64,000 nucleotides of DNA from Aspidiotus rigidus (lineage: Eukaryota > Arthropoda > Insecta > Hemiptera > Diaspididae): contig JAVHKY010000054.1 of assembly GCA_035079385.1 (NCBI GenBank), forward strand, positions 7,107,501 to 7,171,500, read 5' to 3'. The translations under genes and the position numbers were made by a program. Of this stretch, positions 1-12,640 are shown piece by piece. The stretch's first letter is position 1. Each line of letters opens with the position of its first letter. Under the pieces are notes generated by a model. It ran no database searches. It saw only the letters and a list, made by a program, of their open reading frames with translations, and had not been told where the DNA came from.

Positions 1-1508
1 AATATAGTGTCCCGTATTCTGAATAGAATTCTATAACCTGCTTCTAGTGTCACCGAAAAGATTAATATATTAGAGACGAAAAATTATGTAAACAAACCTT
101 GCAAAGGATATGTCCTCGTAAATTGACTTCTTCATACGGGCGATATTACGACAACGCGCCAGAATGCTATTTAGAATTCATTTTTCGCTGTACTAATTCT
201 CATTTGTATAAAGGTATTAATTGATTGGCTATTGATAATCTTGTACATATTTTTCAGCGCTATGTTTTCAAACTTTCACCAATGCTGCGTCTCTGTGCGC
301 GTTTATTATAAGCTCCGTTGGAATTCACACCATTTTCCTGCTCAACCAGACCACAAGCTGAGTGCAATAATTGCGATTGTTATGTCCTACGGTCTTGTCA
401 AGAACGTACTCGCAGATTTCATTTAGATGCTGACCGACTTTCATCTTTTCGGCGTTTATTAGTTTCCACATACCTCTATGAAGGACATAAGACGTTAGGA
501 TGGCCAACGAGATAAAAATCCGTGAGTTGACTTCTCGTATACCTGTATGGTCATCAATGAAGGTGTTCGTTTAAATATCAAATTAATTATTCGAAAAATA
601 GAAAGCTTTATAATAAAATCGGAATAGTAAAAATTTTGAACGCGAGAACATTGCGAGCCTCGCGTACAGCATCATTGTAAGAAATTCATTGTCAACGGTG
701 AATTAATATACCTTCAATGAGAATACCATCATTATAGAAAGATTATTTATACAACGTAAAGATTTTCACGTTACGCTCAACATGTGACGCACAAATTCAT
801 CTGTTTTCTCAAGAACCTCATCGAGTTTAATTGAGGTCGATTTTGAGATTCAAACGGAGAAAGAAAACTTGGAGAATGTAACCTACGAAATTACAAGAAT
901 TGAAAACGTGACATTGAGGTGCTTTTCGAAAAACGGGTAATTTTCACCAAAAAAACAAAGGAAAACTCATCCTGGGTCCGACTTATAACTTATGAGTTTC
1001 CTTCTTTGTAAATTCTCAGATACCGAACCGAGCATCAGCTGACCATTTCAAACGTTTTGAAATTTCCTGGATTTGCTCAAGGCTTTGAAAAATTATTCAA
1101 CTTATTTATACTTCGCTTAATTTTATATTTCATTCCTCTCCACGTATAGAATGCCACTATACGTGCAATAATTATACAGAATGAAAATCTTATGTTCCAA
1201 AGTTTGCACCTCGGTACATACAGCATACCCTATTCTTTGTATATTTCAATAATACTCATACGAATGATGAAAATTTTTTAAAACACGCATGCATCCTAAG
1301 TACGTTTTTGCGAAACGATTTTCAGTGACGTAGGTAAGGATTTTCAGTGTTAGCGCGGAGCGTGTGAAAAAAACGAAATAACGTCACCGATGGTCTTTTA
1401 CACACGGAAAACCGTGGCGAAAAAACTATGACGTAAACATGCCGCACGAAAAACGTATACTTTGGATGTACAAATTTGTCTTCAAAGTATTTGTGTTTTA
1501 AAGCTCTG
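1..1508. other. No recognisable gene
   Basis: AT-rich sequence with only short frames (under about 65 codons) lacking domain motifs or convincing splice context. I see no repeat family shared with the rest of the window. It is probably intergenic or intronic. Confidence 0.4.
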
Positions 1509-1510
1509 TA

Positions 1511-1628
1511 CAGTACAAGTGTTGTAGGTGAGTCTTTATAACTCGTACATACATTGCTTCACTCGCTTTGCTCGTTCCGCAAACGTATGTACTCGTTATG
1601 AAAAGACTCACCTACGCCACATGTACTG
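1511..1628. mobile_element. 118-bp foldback MITE with TA target duplication
   Basis: The whole element is an imperfect palindrome with arms of about 44 nt. The left end reads CAGTACAAGTG and the right end CACATGTACTG. Each arm continues into TAGGTGAGTCTTT or its complement, around a loop of about 30 nt. It is flanked on both sides by TA (1509-1510 and 1629-1630), as expected of a Tc1/mariner/pogo-type non-autonomous element. No coding capacity. Confidence 0.7.
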
Positions 1629-1630
1629 TA

Positions 1631-2700
1631 AATAGCCATTTCAGTACTACAAATGATTCAGTCGCACGGTCATAGTTTTCATCGTCGAATTAATATCAAT
1701 AAAAACTGATAACCGAATATACTCAGCCCTCATGTATTATGTGCATTTTTTGGATGCATTCGGCGACGTCATCCAATTGAATGTCGTCTACCTAAAGCGG
1801 ACGTATCTTCTAAATGAACGTTCATAGCATAATATAAGGAAACCAATCGTCTGCATATTAGAATCAAACTAGGATGTGTTCACGCTAATTATACGAAAAA
1901 TTATTCTTTTATAAAGATTAACGACAGTTCCATGAAGCTTTGCAACCACACGACCAATTGGAATCATGACGTGCGCAGGAATTTCGTATACGTCTAAAAA
2001 GGCTACAATATTTATCCATGTATCGCATGTTTTATATGGGAAGAAAATGTATGTGAAATTTAATTTTCAATTACAGTTCAGACAGCTTATTTTAACAAAT
2101 CATTGTTATTGCAGACTGTTGTTACAGCCAATTATAAGATGTTTTTTTTCGAAAGAACACTTCTTATAATAACTACTCATGATGAACACCTTCTAAAAAT
2201 AGAGGATCTGTTATTGACAATTAATAAGAAAATTTTAGCTGAAATATTCTATTTCGCGTCTAACTAATAATAAAAATCTAAGATTGAAGCAGTAAGGATT
2301 TGTAAAAGGAGGGAAGGTGGTTAGATTCTATTCGATACTGTAACCGCATCAGCAATTTTGATGAAAATTTTTTCGAATCAGAAAGGAAGGCTTGGATATG
2401 CGACTGTCTAATGAAATTACTTCCGAGTATTAAAACTCGAGACCGAACATGCAGGGAGAGAGAAAAAACCCCATTTTAGGCTAGTTTTGACCAACTTTCT
2501 GGACAGTTTTACTGGATTTTGCAGTCAGACTAACCGAAGGAGCTAGTCAAACCGACCAAAAGAAAGGGAACTGGTTGATTTTGACAATTTTTTCTCTATA
2601 TGAAAATCAATTAAAAGAAAGAAGACCTTCCCTCCGTGACGTATTGAACAGGTGCTAGCTGCGGTTTGGCACCAGACCAGCCATCGCTCAAGATCCCGTA
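1631..2700. other. No recognisable gene
   Basis: A 67-codon frame at 1966-2169 has no motif and poor codon character. Nothing else is supported. Confidence 0.35.
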
Positions 2701-2702
2701 TA

Positions 2703-2912
2703 AAGCCGCTCTAGACAATCAAAATATTCGTCAATTTTCTTTACCATTTTTTTCTTTTCTTCAGATCGAGTTTAATCCAGTTTATATTCAAGATTTTGAT
2801 ATTTCATCAATAAAACCAACAAAATTTTGAACATTTAATTGATTGAACTAGATTTGAAAAAAAAACCTGATGAAAAAAATGGACGAATATTTTGGTTGTA
2901 CAGAGCTGCTTA
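2703..2912. mobile_element. Foldback MITE, about 210 bp
   Basis: The left end (GCCGCTCTAGACAATCAAAA onward) is the inverted complement of the right end (TTTTGGTTGTACAGAGCTGC), sharing the inner motif AAAATATTCGTC. The complementarity continues inward through T-rich and A-rich tracts and ATC-AGTT-AATC blocks, so almost the whole element can fold on itself. I see no clear target duplication. Confidence 0.6.
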
Positions 2913-2919
2913 AGAGAAC

Positions 2920-3240
2920 ATGAGGAACGCTTGGATCATTTATTGATATTGCAAAACAAGAAATGAAGAAGTAAACAAAAATAAATTTGCAAATACTCGA
3001 GAACTTGAGGATTCTGAATATAAACTTCTGGTTCTTTATTTATGTATTTTTGAATATCCATGTATGATAGAAATGTTTCCTATGTATTCTGATGCCGATG
3101 GACTATCAAACACATTAATTTACGAATAATGTTGCTTACTGCCACTCACGATTATCAATGTTATGACGTCACCGGTGAAAATAAATTACGTAGTGCTCGT
3201 ATTTTTTCTGAATAATCATAAATACTTCTTGTTCTTCACT
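2920..3240. repeat. Diverged copy of a dispersed repeat also at 60.84-61.0 kb
   Basis: This stretch shares blocks with the element at 60690-61092. Examples are CAAATACTCGAGAACTTGAGG here versus CAAATACTTGAGG there, and GAAATGTTTCCTATGTATTC versus GAAATGTTCCCTGTGTATTC. It also contains a TGACGTCA palindrome at 3163-3170. It looks like an old fragment of the same non-coding element. Confidence 0.45.
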
Positions 3241-3251
3241 TTCTTATTTTT

Positions 3252-3640
3252 ATGGAAGACAATTTCAGTCTCCACACTCCTCAGCTCAAAGTCTTGCTGT
3301 TGAACGATTCTCACATTCATCTCTCCAGGCTATGCAGGACCCTCATTCAAGTAATCTCTCAATCCAAAGCATTCATTTACTTCTGCAGACATCCAATACT
3401 AGTCTCCTCTCTCTGGATTCCGGGCCACGCGTTAACATTCCGGAAAATGACGCGGTTGACCTTGCCGCCAAAGATTCTCTTCTCTCCCATAAGATTTCAG
3501 ACCCTGAGCTTACCCCTGCCAGTGCGACCACTGCGAAAAAGCGAGTATTTTCCTGTATTTTCCCCGTCTCATTGGTAGCGCATTTCTGCTCTCGAATTCT
3601 TGAATTTAATGAACATAGTCTCAAATACATCTTGAAACCA
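3252..3640 (+). pseudogene. RNase H remnant of a non-LTR retrotransposon
   Basis: One frame reads SSLWIPGHA. The adjacent frame continues NIPENDAVDLAAKDSL. Together these match the final RNase H block of I/R1/LOA-type non-LTR retrotransposons (typically WIPGHxGIxGNExADxxAK), split by a frameshift near 3435. The upstream text has the length and hydrophobic pattern of the preceding helix. There is no intact frame, no reverse transcriptase and no poly(A). The relic runs into a minisatellite element starting at 3681, which probably truncated it. Confidence 0.5.
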
Positions 3641-3680
3641 CAAATCAATTCTATTCCCGCCTCCCAATTCTACGAGCTTT

Positions 3681-4138
3681 TTAACAGGGAACCTGTTCTA
3701 TGGGGAGCTTTTTGAGAAATTTGCCGTGCGCCGCGCCGTCCGTCGTCCAACAAAAAACTAATAAAAATTTCGACTCTCGAGCCATATATGATAGGAAGGG
3801 GTCTTGGAAAAAATGTCAACTCTCGAGCTATATATGGGAGGGGGGGGGGGAGGCTTGGAAAAAATTTTGACTATCGAGCCATTTTATATGATAGGAGAGG
3901 GACTTGTAAAAATTTCAACTCTCGAGCTATATATGATAGGAGGGGGACTAGGAAAAATTCCTATCATATGACTCTCAAACTACATTATACTAGGCTTATA
4001 GTAGGTCTAGGCCTTCTTTATACTAGCTTTATTTAGGTCTAAGCTTCCTTGAATTCTCAATACCAAATCCCATATGACTCATAAAACAGGTTCCCTGCGC
4101 TCCTCGCGTTCAACTTCGTTAAGGAAGCCGTCGTTTTA
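3681..4138 (+). mobile_element. Modular minisatellite element (H-array-M), copy 1
   Basis: It starts TTAACAGGGAACCTGTT and continues with the head module (GCTTTTTGAGAAATTTGCCG, then a GCCGTCC block and CCAACAAAAAACT). About five 43-46 bp minisatellite units follow, carrying CTCGAGC and TATATATGATAGGAG. The tail module (CTAGGCTTATAGTAGG, CAATACCAAATCCC, ATAAAACAGGTTCCCTG) ends in AACTTCGTTAAGGAAGCCGT. The two ends share the inverted motif CAGGGAACCTGTTTTAT. This is one of at least three H-array-M copies that differ mainly in array length. It resembles DINE-1/Helentron architecture. It is non-coding. Confidence 0.65.
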
Positions 4139-4229
4139 ACTACTCTACGTGTTATCAGCTCGGGCTAGGTAACAGTGGAGAGTTTGTAAAAGTTGAGGTG
4201 AGAAGTGAGGAAGGATTAGAGACTCAGTA

Positions 4230-4470
4230 AAGGGTAAGAATAAGTTTAGAGCAGTTGGTCACCGTATCGAAATTGTCATAAAGGGCGGACAGAAGATGTG
4301 ACGGAACAAAGTGAGACAAGCGATGAATAATTTTTAAGAGCGGGACACAAAAAGAAGTGTTGAATTATGTTGGTATTATTGGCCAGAGCGCGTATAGAAA
4401 ATAGACCTTGAAAAAGATAGAAAATGAGATGTGTGTGACCGATTCTGAAGCGGCTGGGAATCACAGCCCC
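4230..4470 (-). pseudogene. C-terminal zinc-knuckle region of a non-LTR retrotransposon (relic)
   Basis: The minus-strand frame contains FRIGHTHL near the start and IIQHFFLCPALKNY near the end. This is the C-terminal segment that follows RNase H in I-like non-LTR elements (RIGHTxLTHxYL, then CxxC, then HIFxxCP). The related segment at 39336-39947 keeps the cysteines, while here the first CxxC is not evident. It is a short decayed fragment on the strand opposite the RNase H relic at 3.3 kb. Confidence 0.45.
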
Positions 4471-4474
4471 CTTC

Positions 4475-7400
4475 CGCTGCCTAAATGTTGAACCATGTTT
4501 ACACTGAATACTTTACTATGAGTGGCCCATCTTGATAATTTTACTTATGTCTCTGTAGATTTTTTTAAGATTATGAAAATTGAATGAGTGACTTTTCTGA
4601 AGCGGTATCTTTTTCAATTCTAAAGAATCGAACATTGTTACTCCAATGTATATCTTCGAGTCGAATCGTAAAATGCTGGATAGTTTTGTAATTAAGGTGA
4701 CCTAATACAGACAAATATTCAAAGAAAAAAAGTTTTGATACCACGAGACCCCTCCTTCTCCAGGCTCGTGGAAAGCTACAGCCTAGGCCTGGGGATTAGA
4801 AAAGAAAATTGAGGGAGTAAACATTTTATATTTCGTTACATTCGTACAGTTTCTCATGAATTTTGTTTTTTTTTCAGCTCCCCGGGCCAAGGGACAAAAC
4901 CCTGTTTTCCTCTTCCTTATTTCATCATTTATGACGGACAATCTCGTACGAAAATGATGGCTTCTCAAAGACGAGTACTGAAGGAAAAAAATTTGAAAGT
5001 TGACCCGTCGTCAATCAAAAGCATGTCTTGATTCCAACCTTAAAACATTTTGAAAACTTCGGATACTCCTTGTTTCTTTTTCCTGCTCTTTTCGTAGCGA
5101 AAATGTTTATTACAATTACTTATATTACCAAACAGACTTCAAATGTCAGTTTTCGTACTCAGTCAGTTTGTGGAAGGTTTCCAAGCTAAAAATTTCATTT
5201 TCTTTTTCTTAGAACAAGTGGTTCACTCCATCTCCCCCAAAAAGTATGATGATAATTGTGAAGTGATTCGAAGAAAACAGACCCATCATATCCAAAAAAT
5301 TTCGAAAAAAAACCGTGAAGGTGTAGAGTCAAAGTTCATCGCGGATATTATCTTCCATATTACGGGTACAATCCACTTTCTCCCGAGTGATAAGCTATAT
5401 CATTGCAAGAGTAGGGACTGAGGGATGAGTCATGTTCTGAATATTGACCATCATAAGCTGGCTTTAATAATTGCCAAGGGTGAGATCAAGAAAATCCATT
5501 TCTAACAGCGCCAATCTCTTTCATAAAATCAATGAAGGAGTAAAAGAATCAAGGTTAAAAAATAAAATAAGCCATCATTCGGTCTTTCTCTATCACTCAT
5601 ATCTCATTAAAAAAAAAACAATAAAACAATGTTTTCTGGCTGCCACTCTCGCACATATAAACTAATCAATAATTATTCATTTTTCACCTCCTCTACATGT
5701 GATTGCTAGTGGAAATTCACAATTCAGTATCAATTCTCACATCACTACAATTATCGAGTTTAAAAAGGAAGAAATCGCACAGATTGATAATCTCAAAACT
5801 TTAGCGTCGAGCTGACATTGACGAAACGAGATGACTGAAGAAGACTTTTTTAACTGAAGTCGAAAAAAGTTTTATTTCCGACTCGATATTTTACGCTGCT
5901 GAGAGTTTTTTTTTCTTCTAGCTCCCTTTTGTACAGCCAGTGTCACTTTTAATTAGCCTCCAACACGGCTGATGGGTTACTTAAATACCTCTGAGAACAA
6001 ATAATAATCACGCATCAAATGGAAATTTTGTTTTCATCCAAATCTTACTCAAGTACTATACTTTAAGCGTCAGGTTGTGAAAAAAATTTACATTTTTATC
6101 GAGTAAATTTTCTATGCTAAACTTCTTACATAAAATCAATTCGACGAGGGTTGCATTTTGAAAAAGTTTTTTTTTTTCGGACTATAGGATTGAAATATTG
6201 AATAATGTACATGGAACCGAACCGGTACAATAATATTACTGGGAAGCACGATTACGTATTCTTTACTTGTACAACTTGAATTTACACAATTTTTTCGCTT
6301 CGATCAAGTCCATCGTAGGTTTAGAAATTCCAGAAAAAAATGCATAGATGTGATAACACATCATAAAACGCGCGAGAGTCGCCGTAACAGGCAAATGAAA
6401 CGCAACACATGCGGCGCACGACTGCACCGCGGTCGTTCAGTATGGCGGAAAGCGTAAAGGGTAAGCGGGGGGTATACGAGCGGTTTACGACGTATTGTCC
6501 TGCAGAGATTCAACTTTTATACAGAACCGCCCTTCCGAGAACATTTTTTTTTCATTGGTCCATACTTCATCCTTCCACCCATTACATAATGTAATCGAGA
6601 ATTCGTGAGAAGCGTACAAATTCTATTATCGTCGAATTCACAATCTAATACCGACTGATCAAACGAAAAACAAGAAATTTTTCGAATTCGATATGGCGGT
6701 AAAAATAAAGAGACGAAGGAAATTATTAGATTTCACGACGAACGAAAAATTGTGAAGCGAAAATACGAGATAAAATTTCAGCGTGGGAAAAAAAAACGTA
6801 ACTTCCATTCTAAAAAAGTTTAAAGGATAATTTTCACGAACAAAATATGTACACTTGTCGGGGCGAGAAAATCCTACCGTAGCGTGTGAAATAAAAATGA
6901 GAATTCGCGTAGAAAAAACGGGAAATAATTAGCAAAAAACCGATTGGAAATCTCGATTATTTAATTACAATTCAAAGTGTTCGGGTTGAATTATTAAATT
7001 TTAAAATATGACTTTATGTCCTAACAAACGTTAGAGTGCCATGTGACCAATTTTTCTCTCGCCCAATTGAAAATTTTGTAAGAATGATTATTTTTAGTGG
7101 AAAAAAACGTGTATGTACATTTTCAAATTGAATAATAATACCAAAAAAAAAAAAAAAAAAAAAACCATATGTTCATTCAGGGACAACGTCAATTTGAGTT
7201 AAATTATAAACACCCAATCTATATTATGACTGAGAGTATAAAATAAAAGGAACTGATGACCCAACAGGAAGGATTGCCCAATTATGGAATGAAGAGGGCA
7301 AGGTTGAAAGATGTCACAGTAAATGATGCTGATGATATAAAATATACAAATTGAAATCGATCAAGTTCTTTAGAACAATCTACACTCCATAAACTAATTA

Positions 7401-8630
7401 TAATATGCTGTACGACACGTTAAATTAAGGCCCAAGGGTTGTTTAATGAAGTTAAAGTGCAATCAACCTAAATTCTATGGGACAAATTGGTTACTCTGAT
7501 ATACCTACAGGTCGCTTGCTAAAATTATATCAAGTCCTATTTCCTCCTGCCATAATATAGCTCAAAATTTGAAATTTTTTCAAGATGCCTTTCCTAGAGC
7601 TCCATAGTGAAAAATATCCCATCATATAAATCAAAAGTTGAGGCACCTCGACCAATACCTTTGATAGCTGTCTGGTCGGAATTATTTCAAGTTCACAACT
7701 GATATTTGCAAATAGCAGTGGTTCGCAAACTTTTGGAAGCCTTATTTATGCGAAAAAATTTTCGCGATGTCTTTTGCGCTACGTTCTTACGAAAAGAATC
7801 GATTATTTTTTGTTTTTGTCAGCACGAATCATAATATTTTGGCAAACTGTTCGTAGCATCCCAGACAGAAGCTCGCGGCACCCAACGGCGCCCAGTTCGC
7901 AGACAGCTGGAGATCAATGATCAGAAACTATCCCGATCCCTGCTCTGTCATAATAACTCGAAAAATTTCTTCAAATCCCAAAAATCAACAAAACGAGAAC
8001 GGAAATATGGTGGTCTTAATAGGAAGTTGACTAAAAAAAGATTTTAAGGAAATTAATGCAAGACAATAAATAAGTAGGAAATGACTAAATAATTCAACTG
8101 GATGTGAACTATTTTATTGAAAACTAAATGCGTCTATTCTCGCAAAAGATACATCACGAAATTTACTACTGAATAAAATTTAGGAGATTGAGAAGACGAT
8201 TTTATGACGCTGGTGCCGCATAATAGAGTTTCACAGCAAGTAAGTAGTTTGTTTACAGCTGAATTATTTGATTATCGATATTATTCATTGGGTCGTATAA
8301 ATCTTGTACAACTCTTATCAGTCAAGGTACCTTATTAGCACCACCAAAGTTACCTATTTCTTCTAAAATTTTTTATTTGAATTATTTTTAGTCAGCAAGT
8401 TATGGAGGCTCCCATCATACAAACAGTCACTGCACACAAATATTTCAGAGACTTCCTCGGGACTGACACAGTACGCATTTAGTAAGTATCTCGAAGAATG
8501 AAAGAAAAAGAAATGCCCAGATGCGTGTTCCATGCTTTACTACCGGATTAAATCGCATCATCCGTACTACAACATTATTTTCGAAAACGGGACCATCGAT
8601 GTGATTGTCCTAATCCCATGTTCAATTTTT
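4475..8630. other. Long stretch without recognisable genes
   Basis: Several short frames occur (for example 5143-5421 plus, 92 codons) but none has a recognisable motif. A pure A tract lies at about 7143-7164 and may be an old retroposon tail. A CpG-rich island near 6370-6460 is listed separately. Confidence 0.35.
6370..6460 (+). promoter_or_regulatory. CpG-rich block with possible first coding exon
   Basis: A locally GC/CpG-rich block stands out from AT-rich surroundings. It ends in TTCAGTATGGCGGAAAGCG. TCAGT matches the arthropod initiator, and the ATG at 6442 opens MAESVK and runs straight into a GTAAGC donor at 6461. This would be a short first exon of an unseen plus-strand gene. The ATG abutting the initiator is unusual and there is no second exon to confirm it, so it is tentative. 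Confidence 0.22.
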
Positions 8631-10230
8631 CTGAATGTAGCGCCCCCAGCGGGCGACTGGACGGAATGTTCAGGTGGACAACTCCGCTGTATAAAGTGAG
8701 ATGGACGTATATCCAAAACAACGATTCGGAGAATGATATATTGCTTTTAAAAAGAACGAAAAAATTATTCTAAAATCCTGTAAATTTCACGATTTCTAAT
8801 ATTTTTATCTAAGAATCTGATGGTCGTTTTAAATTTTTGTTAACGACATTAGTTTTAGAGATATTTATTAATATTCACGTAATTAGATGTACGTTCCATT
8901 TGCCGACAAAGAAATAGTACGTATACCCAATTTCGAATGATTTCACAGACGGAGCACGTATACGCACGCACTCGTGTAGGTAAATCCGCCAGAAGATCCA
9001 TTTTTCTAGATTCGTATTTCCGATATGTGTCAAACTCACTTTGTACGGCAGAACTATATTGGTAACTTGAGGATGAGCAACGCTAAGAAACCACGATTCA
9101 CAATATTCAGATTTTGCAGAGCGATGAGGGCACCAGCGTCGCATCATCAAATCTCTTATCAACGTTAGGATACGGCTTTGGAATTCGGGCCAGACAGCGC
9201 TAGCGTCGCGCTGCACTTCAACTGAGCGGGGAAAGATTGAAAAAGGGAATCGAACTATGGTGGGATATGGGGAAAAAAATAAAAATATTAAATTAACACT
9301 TGAGTGAAGCAGATCCGGATTTGAGTCCGTACAAACTCCTATTCTACAAATTGAAAAAGATGATGAAACATTCACGACTTCTTCCAATTATTCCATTTTC
9401 CTCCCAAATACCGCCGCAATAATTCGAACCGGGTAACGCTAGCGTCGCGTTGCGTTACATACGGGGGAAATCATAAGAACTACAGCCGTACATGGGGAAA
9501 AATAGAAAAATTAAAATAAATTTTGAGTCAAGCAGATTTGGCTTCATGACATCCCCTAGAAGATGTCCACAAACGCACGTTCAATAAATTAGATAGGACG
9601 CCGAAACCTTCAATTCACTTCATTCAAGAGTTATTCCAAATTTTACATTTTTCTCTCATATAAGGCCATAGTTTTGATACCTCTCACGATATCGGCAGAA
9701 GTACTATTACTGTTGAATAAATAACGCACGTTGTTAGCAATCCTGGCGGGTGCTCGGTTCGAATTCTCTGCGGTACAAAGTAGAATTGACGTATTATACA
9801 AAATCCAGGATCACGATAAAAGTACCTACGTTATGATGTAATTTCCTCGAAAAATTCCTGCTATAAGAGTAAATATAAAGTAGACGCAGGTTCTGAGAAG
9901 TATTTTCAACGAATAATTATTGATAACGAATTCAGTTTTAGGACAACGATATTCGTTTTTCGAAAAGGTTTATGATTGGAGATACGTCCAAATTATTAAT
10001 CTGTCCTCGTAAATACGTGTATAGTTGATTGCTTTCACACACGCACACAGTGACATTTTGATCAGGTCGAAGATCTCGTTCTCCATGTATCGTTGATATA
10101 ATTATGCTGATACGTCAAATCTATTTTGAACGGCATAACTGTTGAATGAACCGCGAGCGTAGTTAGCGATCCTAGCGTATGACTGGCCCGATTAATGCGA
10201 GAAAATTCTTCTGATTCTTTCCTCTCGAAA
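8630..10230. repeat. Cluster of diverged inverted and direct repeats with AGCG..TAGCGG-like cores
   Basis: A block (GCGGTACAAAGTAGAATTGA at 9766) recurs, diverged, at 8690 and in inverse orientation near 9030-9056 and 10115-10135. This delimits two roughly 370-bp copies (about 8690-9056 and 9771-10140). Each is associated with short cores such as TAGCGCCCCCAGCGGGCGAC, GTTAGCAATCCTGGCGGGTG and GTTAGCGATCCTAGCG, some followed by GGTTCGAATT. A 170-codon minus-strand frame (8875-9387) lies inside the repeat and has no domain features, so I do not call it a gene. It is probably an old non-autonomous transposon family. Confidence 0.45.
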
Positions 10231-10676
10231 AATTAAAAGTTTTAGAAAATGAATGTAAGATGAGTTTGCAATGCTAAAATAAATTTCATTTGAATACGAA
10301 AAGTTGAAAGGAAATTACTTAAAATTCCCACGTAAAGTTGAAGATTTGACTCAATGTTGATGACCTCGCCTTACGACAGTCCACGGTTATTCAATTATTT
10401 CAGAGTTTTGCTGCCCTGAGTTGCGAAGTCTGAATTTATAATATAGATATGGATTTAAATTCTTGTAATTTCTTCCTTCGATGTGCATCAATTTTAAAGA
10501 ACGAAAATCCCTTGAAATTTTACGTTTTAAGAGGAAATTGTAAAAAATTGAGGCTGTGGGTGGATCGGGCGCCATTAAAAACAGGAGAAACAGGGGAAAA
10601 CAAAAAAATTCTTCGGGCTCATATCATAATAAGGTCGAAGTCAAGTCAAAGTGAAAAAACGCCGAACCTCGCTCGA

Positions 10677-11320
10677 AAAAATTAGATGCCATTGCAGGAC
10701 TGCAATTGTCCCGAGTCGCCTAGAGCCTGAAGTTTTTCCAAGTCCCAAAAATCATGACGTGACAATTTGAACGCACTGGCGCAGCAATTTCAAGGAAGCC
10801 GTCGTCTTTCCAAGTCCCGCTCCTATCATATATAGCTAGGAGGTCGGAATTGAAGTCCCCCCCCCCTGTCATATATAGCTCAGAGGCAGGAGACGGTCGG
10901 AATTTTAGCTCATGATTCAAAATTTTTCCAAGTCGCCCTCCTCTCTCAGTGACGTCATCAACCCCGCTCGCGCCCGCGTACGACAATTTCCTGAAAGTAC
11001 CCCCAACAAAAGGGATAGAGGGTTCAAATTTCGACACCTATCGTATATACCTTGGAGGATGAAATTTTTCCAAGTCCCCCTCCTATCATACATAGTTCGG
11101 AGGTAGGAATTTTTCTATGTCCCCTTCCTATCATATATGGCTAGAGGGTCGAAATCTTTCAAGTCCCCCTTCTACCGTATATAGCTCGGAGGTCGGAATG
11201 TTTCTAAGTCCCCCTCCCTTCACTGTGACGTCATCAACCTCACTCGCGCCCGCGAACGAGAATTTCCTGGAAGTACCCCCAACAAAAGGGTGAGTGGGTT
11301 CCACGCTGAATAAAAAAAAA
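10677..11320 (-). mobile_element. Modular minisatellite element, hairpin-ended type, minus strand
   Basis: Read on the minus strand, the 5' end is AGCGTGGAACCCAC near 11315 (variant of GCGGGGAACCCGC). A region with ACTTTCAGGAAATT-like sequence and TGACGTCA (11226-11233 and 10950-10957) follows. Minisatellite units (TCCCCCTCCTATCATA on the plus strand) come next. The element finishes with GCAGTCCTGCAATGGCATCT and AATTTT at 10677. The terminal hairpin followed by CTAATTTT recurs at 26.65 and 58.49 kb, which fixes the orientation. It is non-coding. Confidence 0.6.
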
Positions 11321-11324
11321 AACC

Positions 11325-12260
11325 ATATTCGAGCGAGCTCCTCGGTGAAGATGAAGAATTAGCTTCATGAATATGATCTCCAAGCGAGATATTTCCTGGT
11401 TTTTCATCCGAGACAAATCATTTTTACGAACATCAAAAATCTGTACAAGTCTCCTCCTCTACTAGAATCATTCAACTCTGGAAATCCTTTAAAATCCGAA
11501 CTTAAATCTGGAAATTCAAAAGAAGACTTTCAATCTTAGAAGGAATTCTCTCGTCAATATTTCTGACGTAAAAAAACTAATATTATCCTCGAAATACTGA
11601 AAGACCTTGATCTACATTGCAGTTGACTTCATCAAACGTCTATGTAGAGACTTGATCTAGACCCACGACAGATTGAATGCGACCTCCGATGTGAGGCGCA
11701 AGATATTAATTCAAAACTTGTATCGTATTTCACACTCACCCTTTAGTTGTGTGTATTCGACTCGCACCTCGGCTGTTCCGGAATTTAAACACAGTAAAGG
11801 AAAATTCACCCCCTCCCCATCTGTAGTGAGCTCAACACACTCTACAAGAGCTCGAAGAATTTTTGTTTAAGGAGGGGATTCAATGCAAGAAAGATATGAG
11901 ACCTCATTTTCTACTCCAAAAATGATACTTTGAAACATTGTTTCCAGTCTACAGACTTTTAAATTGAAAAAAAAAATGAATAAAAACGAAACAAATCAAG
12001 AGAAGAAAATTCAGTTGCGGTGGTACAAATAGGTCACCCATCTCTCAAAGTCAGCCACCTTCACCCTGTAAACATTATCTTGACAGTTTTTTTTCTTTTC
12101 CACGACCTTAACATTGAACATATAGCGCAAAAGTCAAAATTCATACCTCTATAAATTATAATTTTGAAGTCGATATTCCTCCCAAGTCCTTTTCTCATAC
12201 ACATAACTCAAAGATCAACATTTCTATCGAGTCTTCAACTTTTCAAGTTCATACAGCTCG
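11325..12260. other. Unassigned sequence ending in degraded minisatellite units
   Basis: No gene is recognised up to about 12160. From 12160 to 12262 degraded copies of the 45-bp unit can be made out (CCCAAGTCC, CATACAGCTCGGAGG). They abut the retrotransposon ORF1 relic that follows. Confidence 0.35.
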
Positions 12261-12261
12261 G

Positions 12262-12640
12262 AGGTAGAAAAAACGAAAATCTTCGTGAAAGATTCGCGCA
12301 CCTAGCATTCGAACTGGCTGTAGAAATTAATGACTACGACATCGACGCTATTCATCGGCTACCGGTCAAAGAGGGTAGGATCCCGGGTATAGTTGTTAAA
12401 CTTGACAATACGGACGTCAAAAGCCAGCTAATCCGGGGGTCAAGGCGCGGAAAAAATTCGTTGACGAACATTTGACGCTGAAAACGCCGACATCCTGATG
12501 AGAGCCAGGTTGCTCTGGTCCACTTGGTACAACAATGGCAAAGTATGGATAAGGGAGACGGAAGAAGGTAGAGCCAAACCAATCGAAGAAATAGGTATGC
12601 TCCAGGAGGTGCCAAATATTCCCGACGCACAACATATAAG
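12262..12640 (+). pseudogene. Non-LTR retrotransposon ORF1 relic
   Basis: The frame reads ENLRERFAHLAFEL, then DIDAIHRLPVKEG, then IPGIVVKLDN. After a frameshift near 12455-12475 it reads RARLLWSTWYNNGKVWIRE. This is the C-terminal part of ORF1 proteins of insect non-LTR elements (the block around DIDAxHRL and the later KxVWxRxGKIxxR). These proteins bind the element RNA. It lacks an intact start, is frameshifted, and precedes an endonuclease relic in the order expected of one degraded element. Confidence 0.6.

Noticed and set aside
325..507. Overlapping frames on both strands near 230-515
   Set aside because: No motif in any frame and no splice signals; likely chance.
8875..9387. 170-codon minus-strand frame
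   Set aside because: Lies inside a repeat cluster, has no domain pattern, and overlaps inverted repeat blocks.
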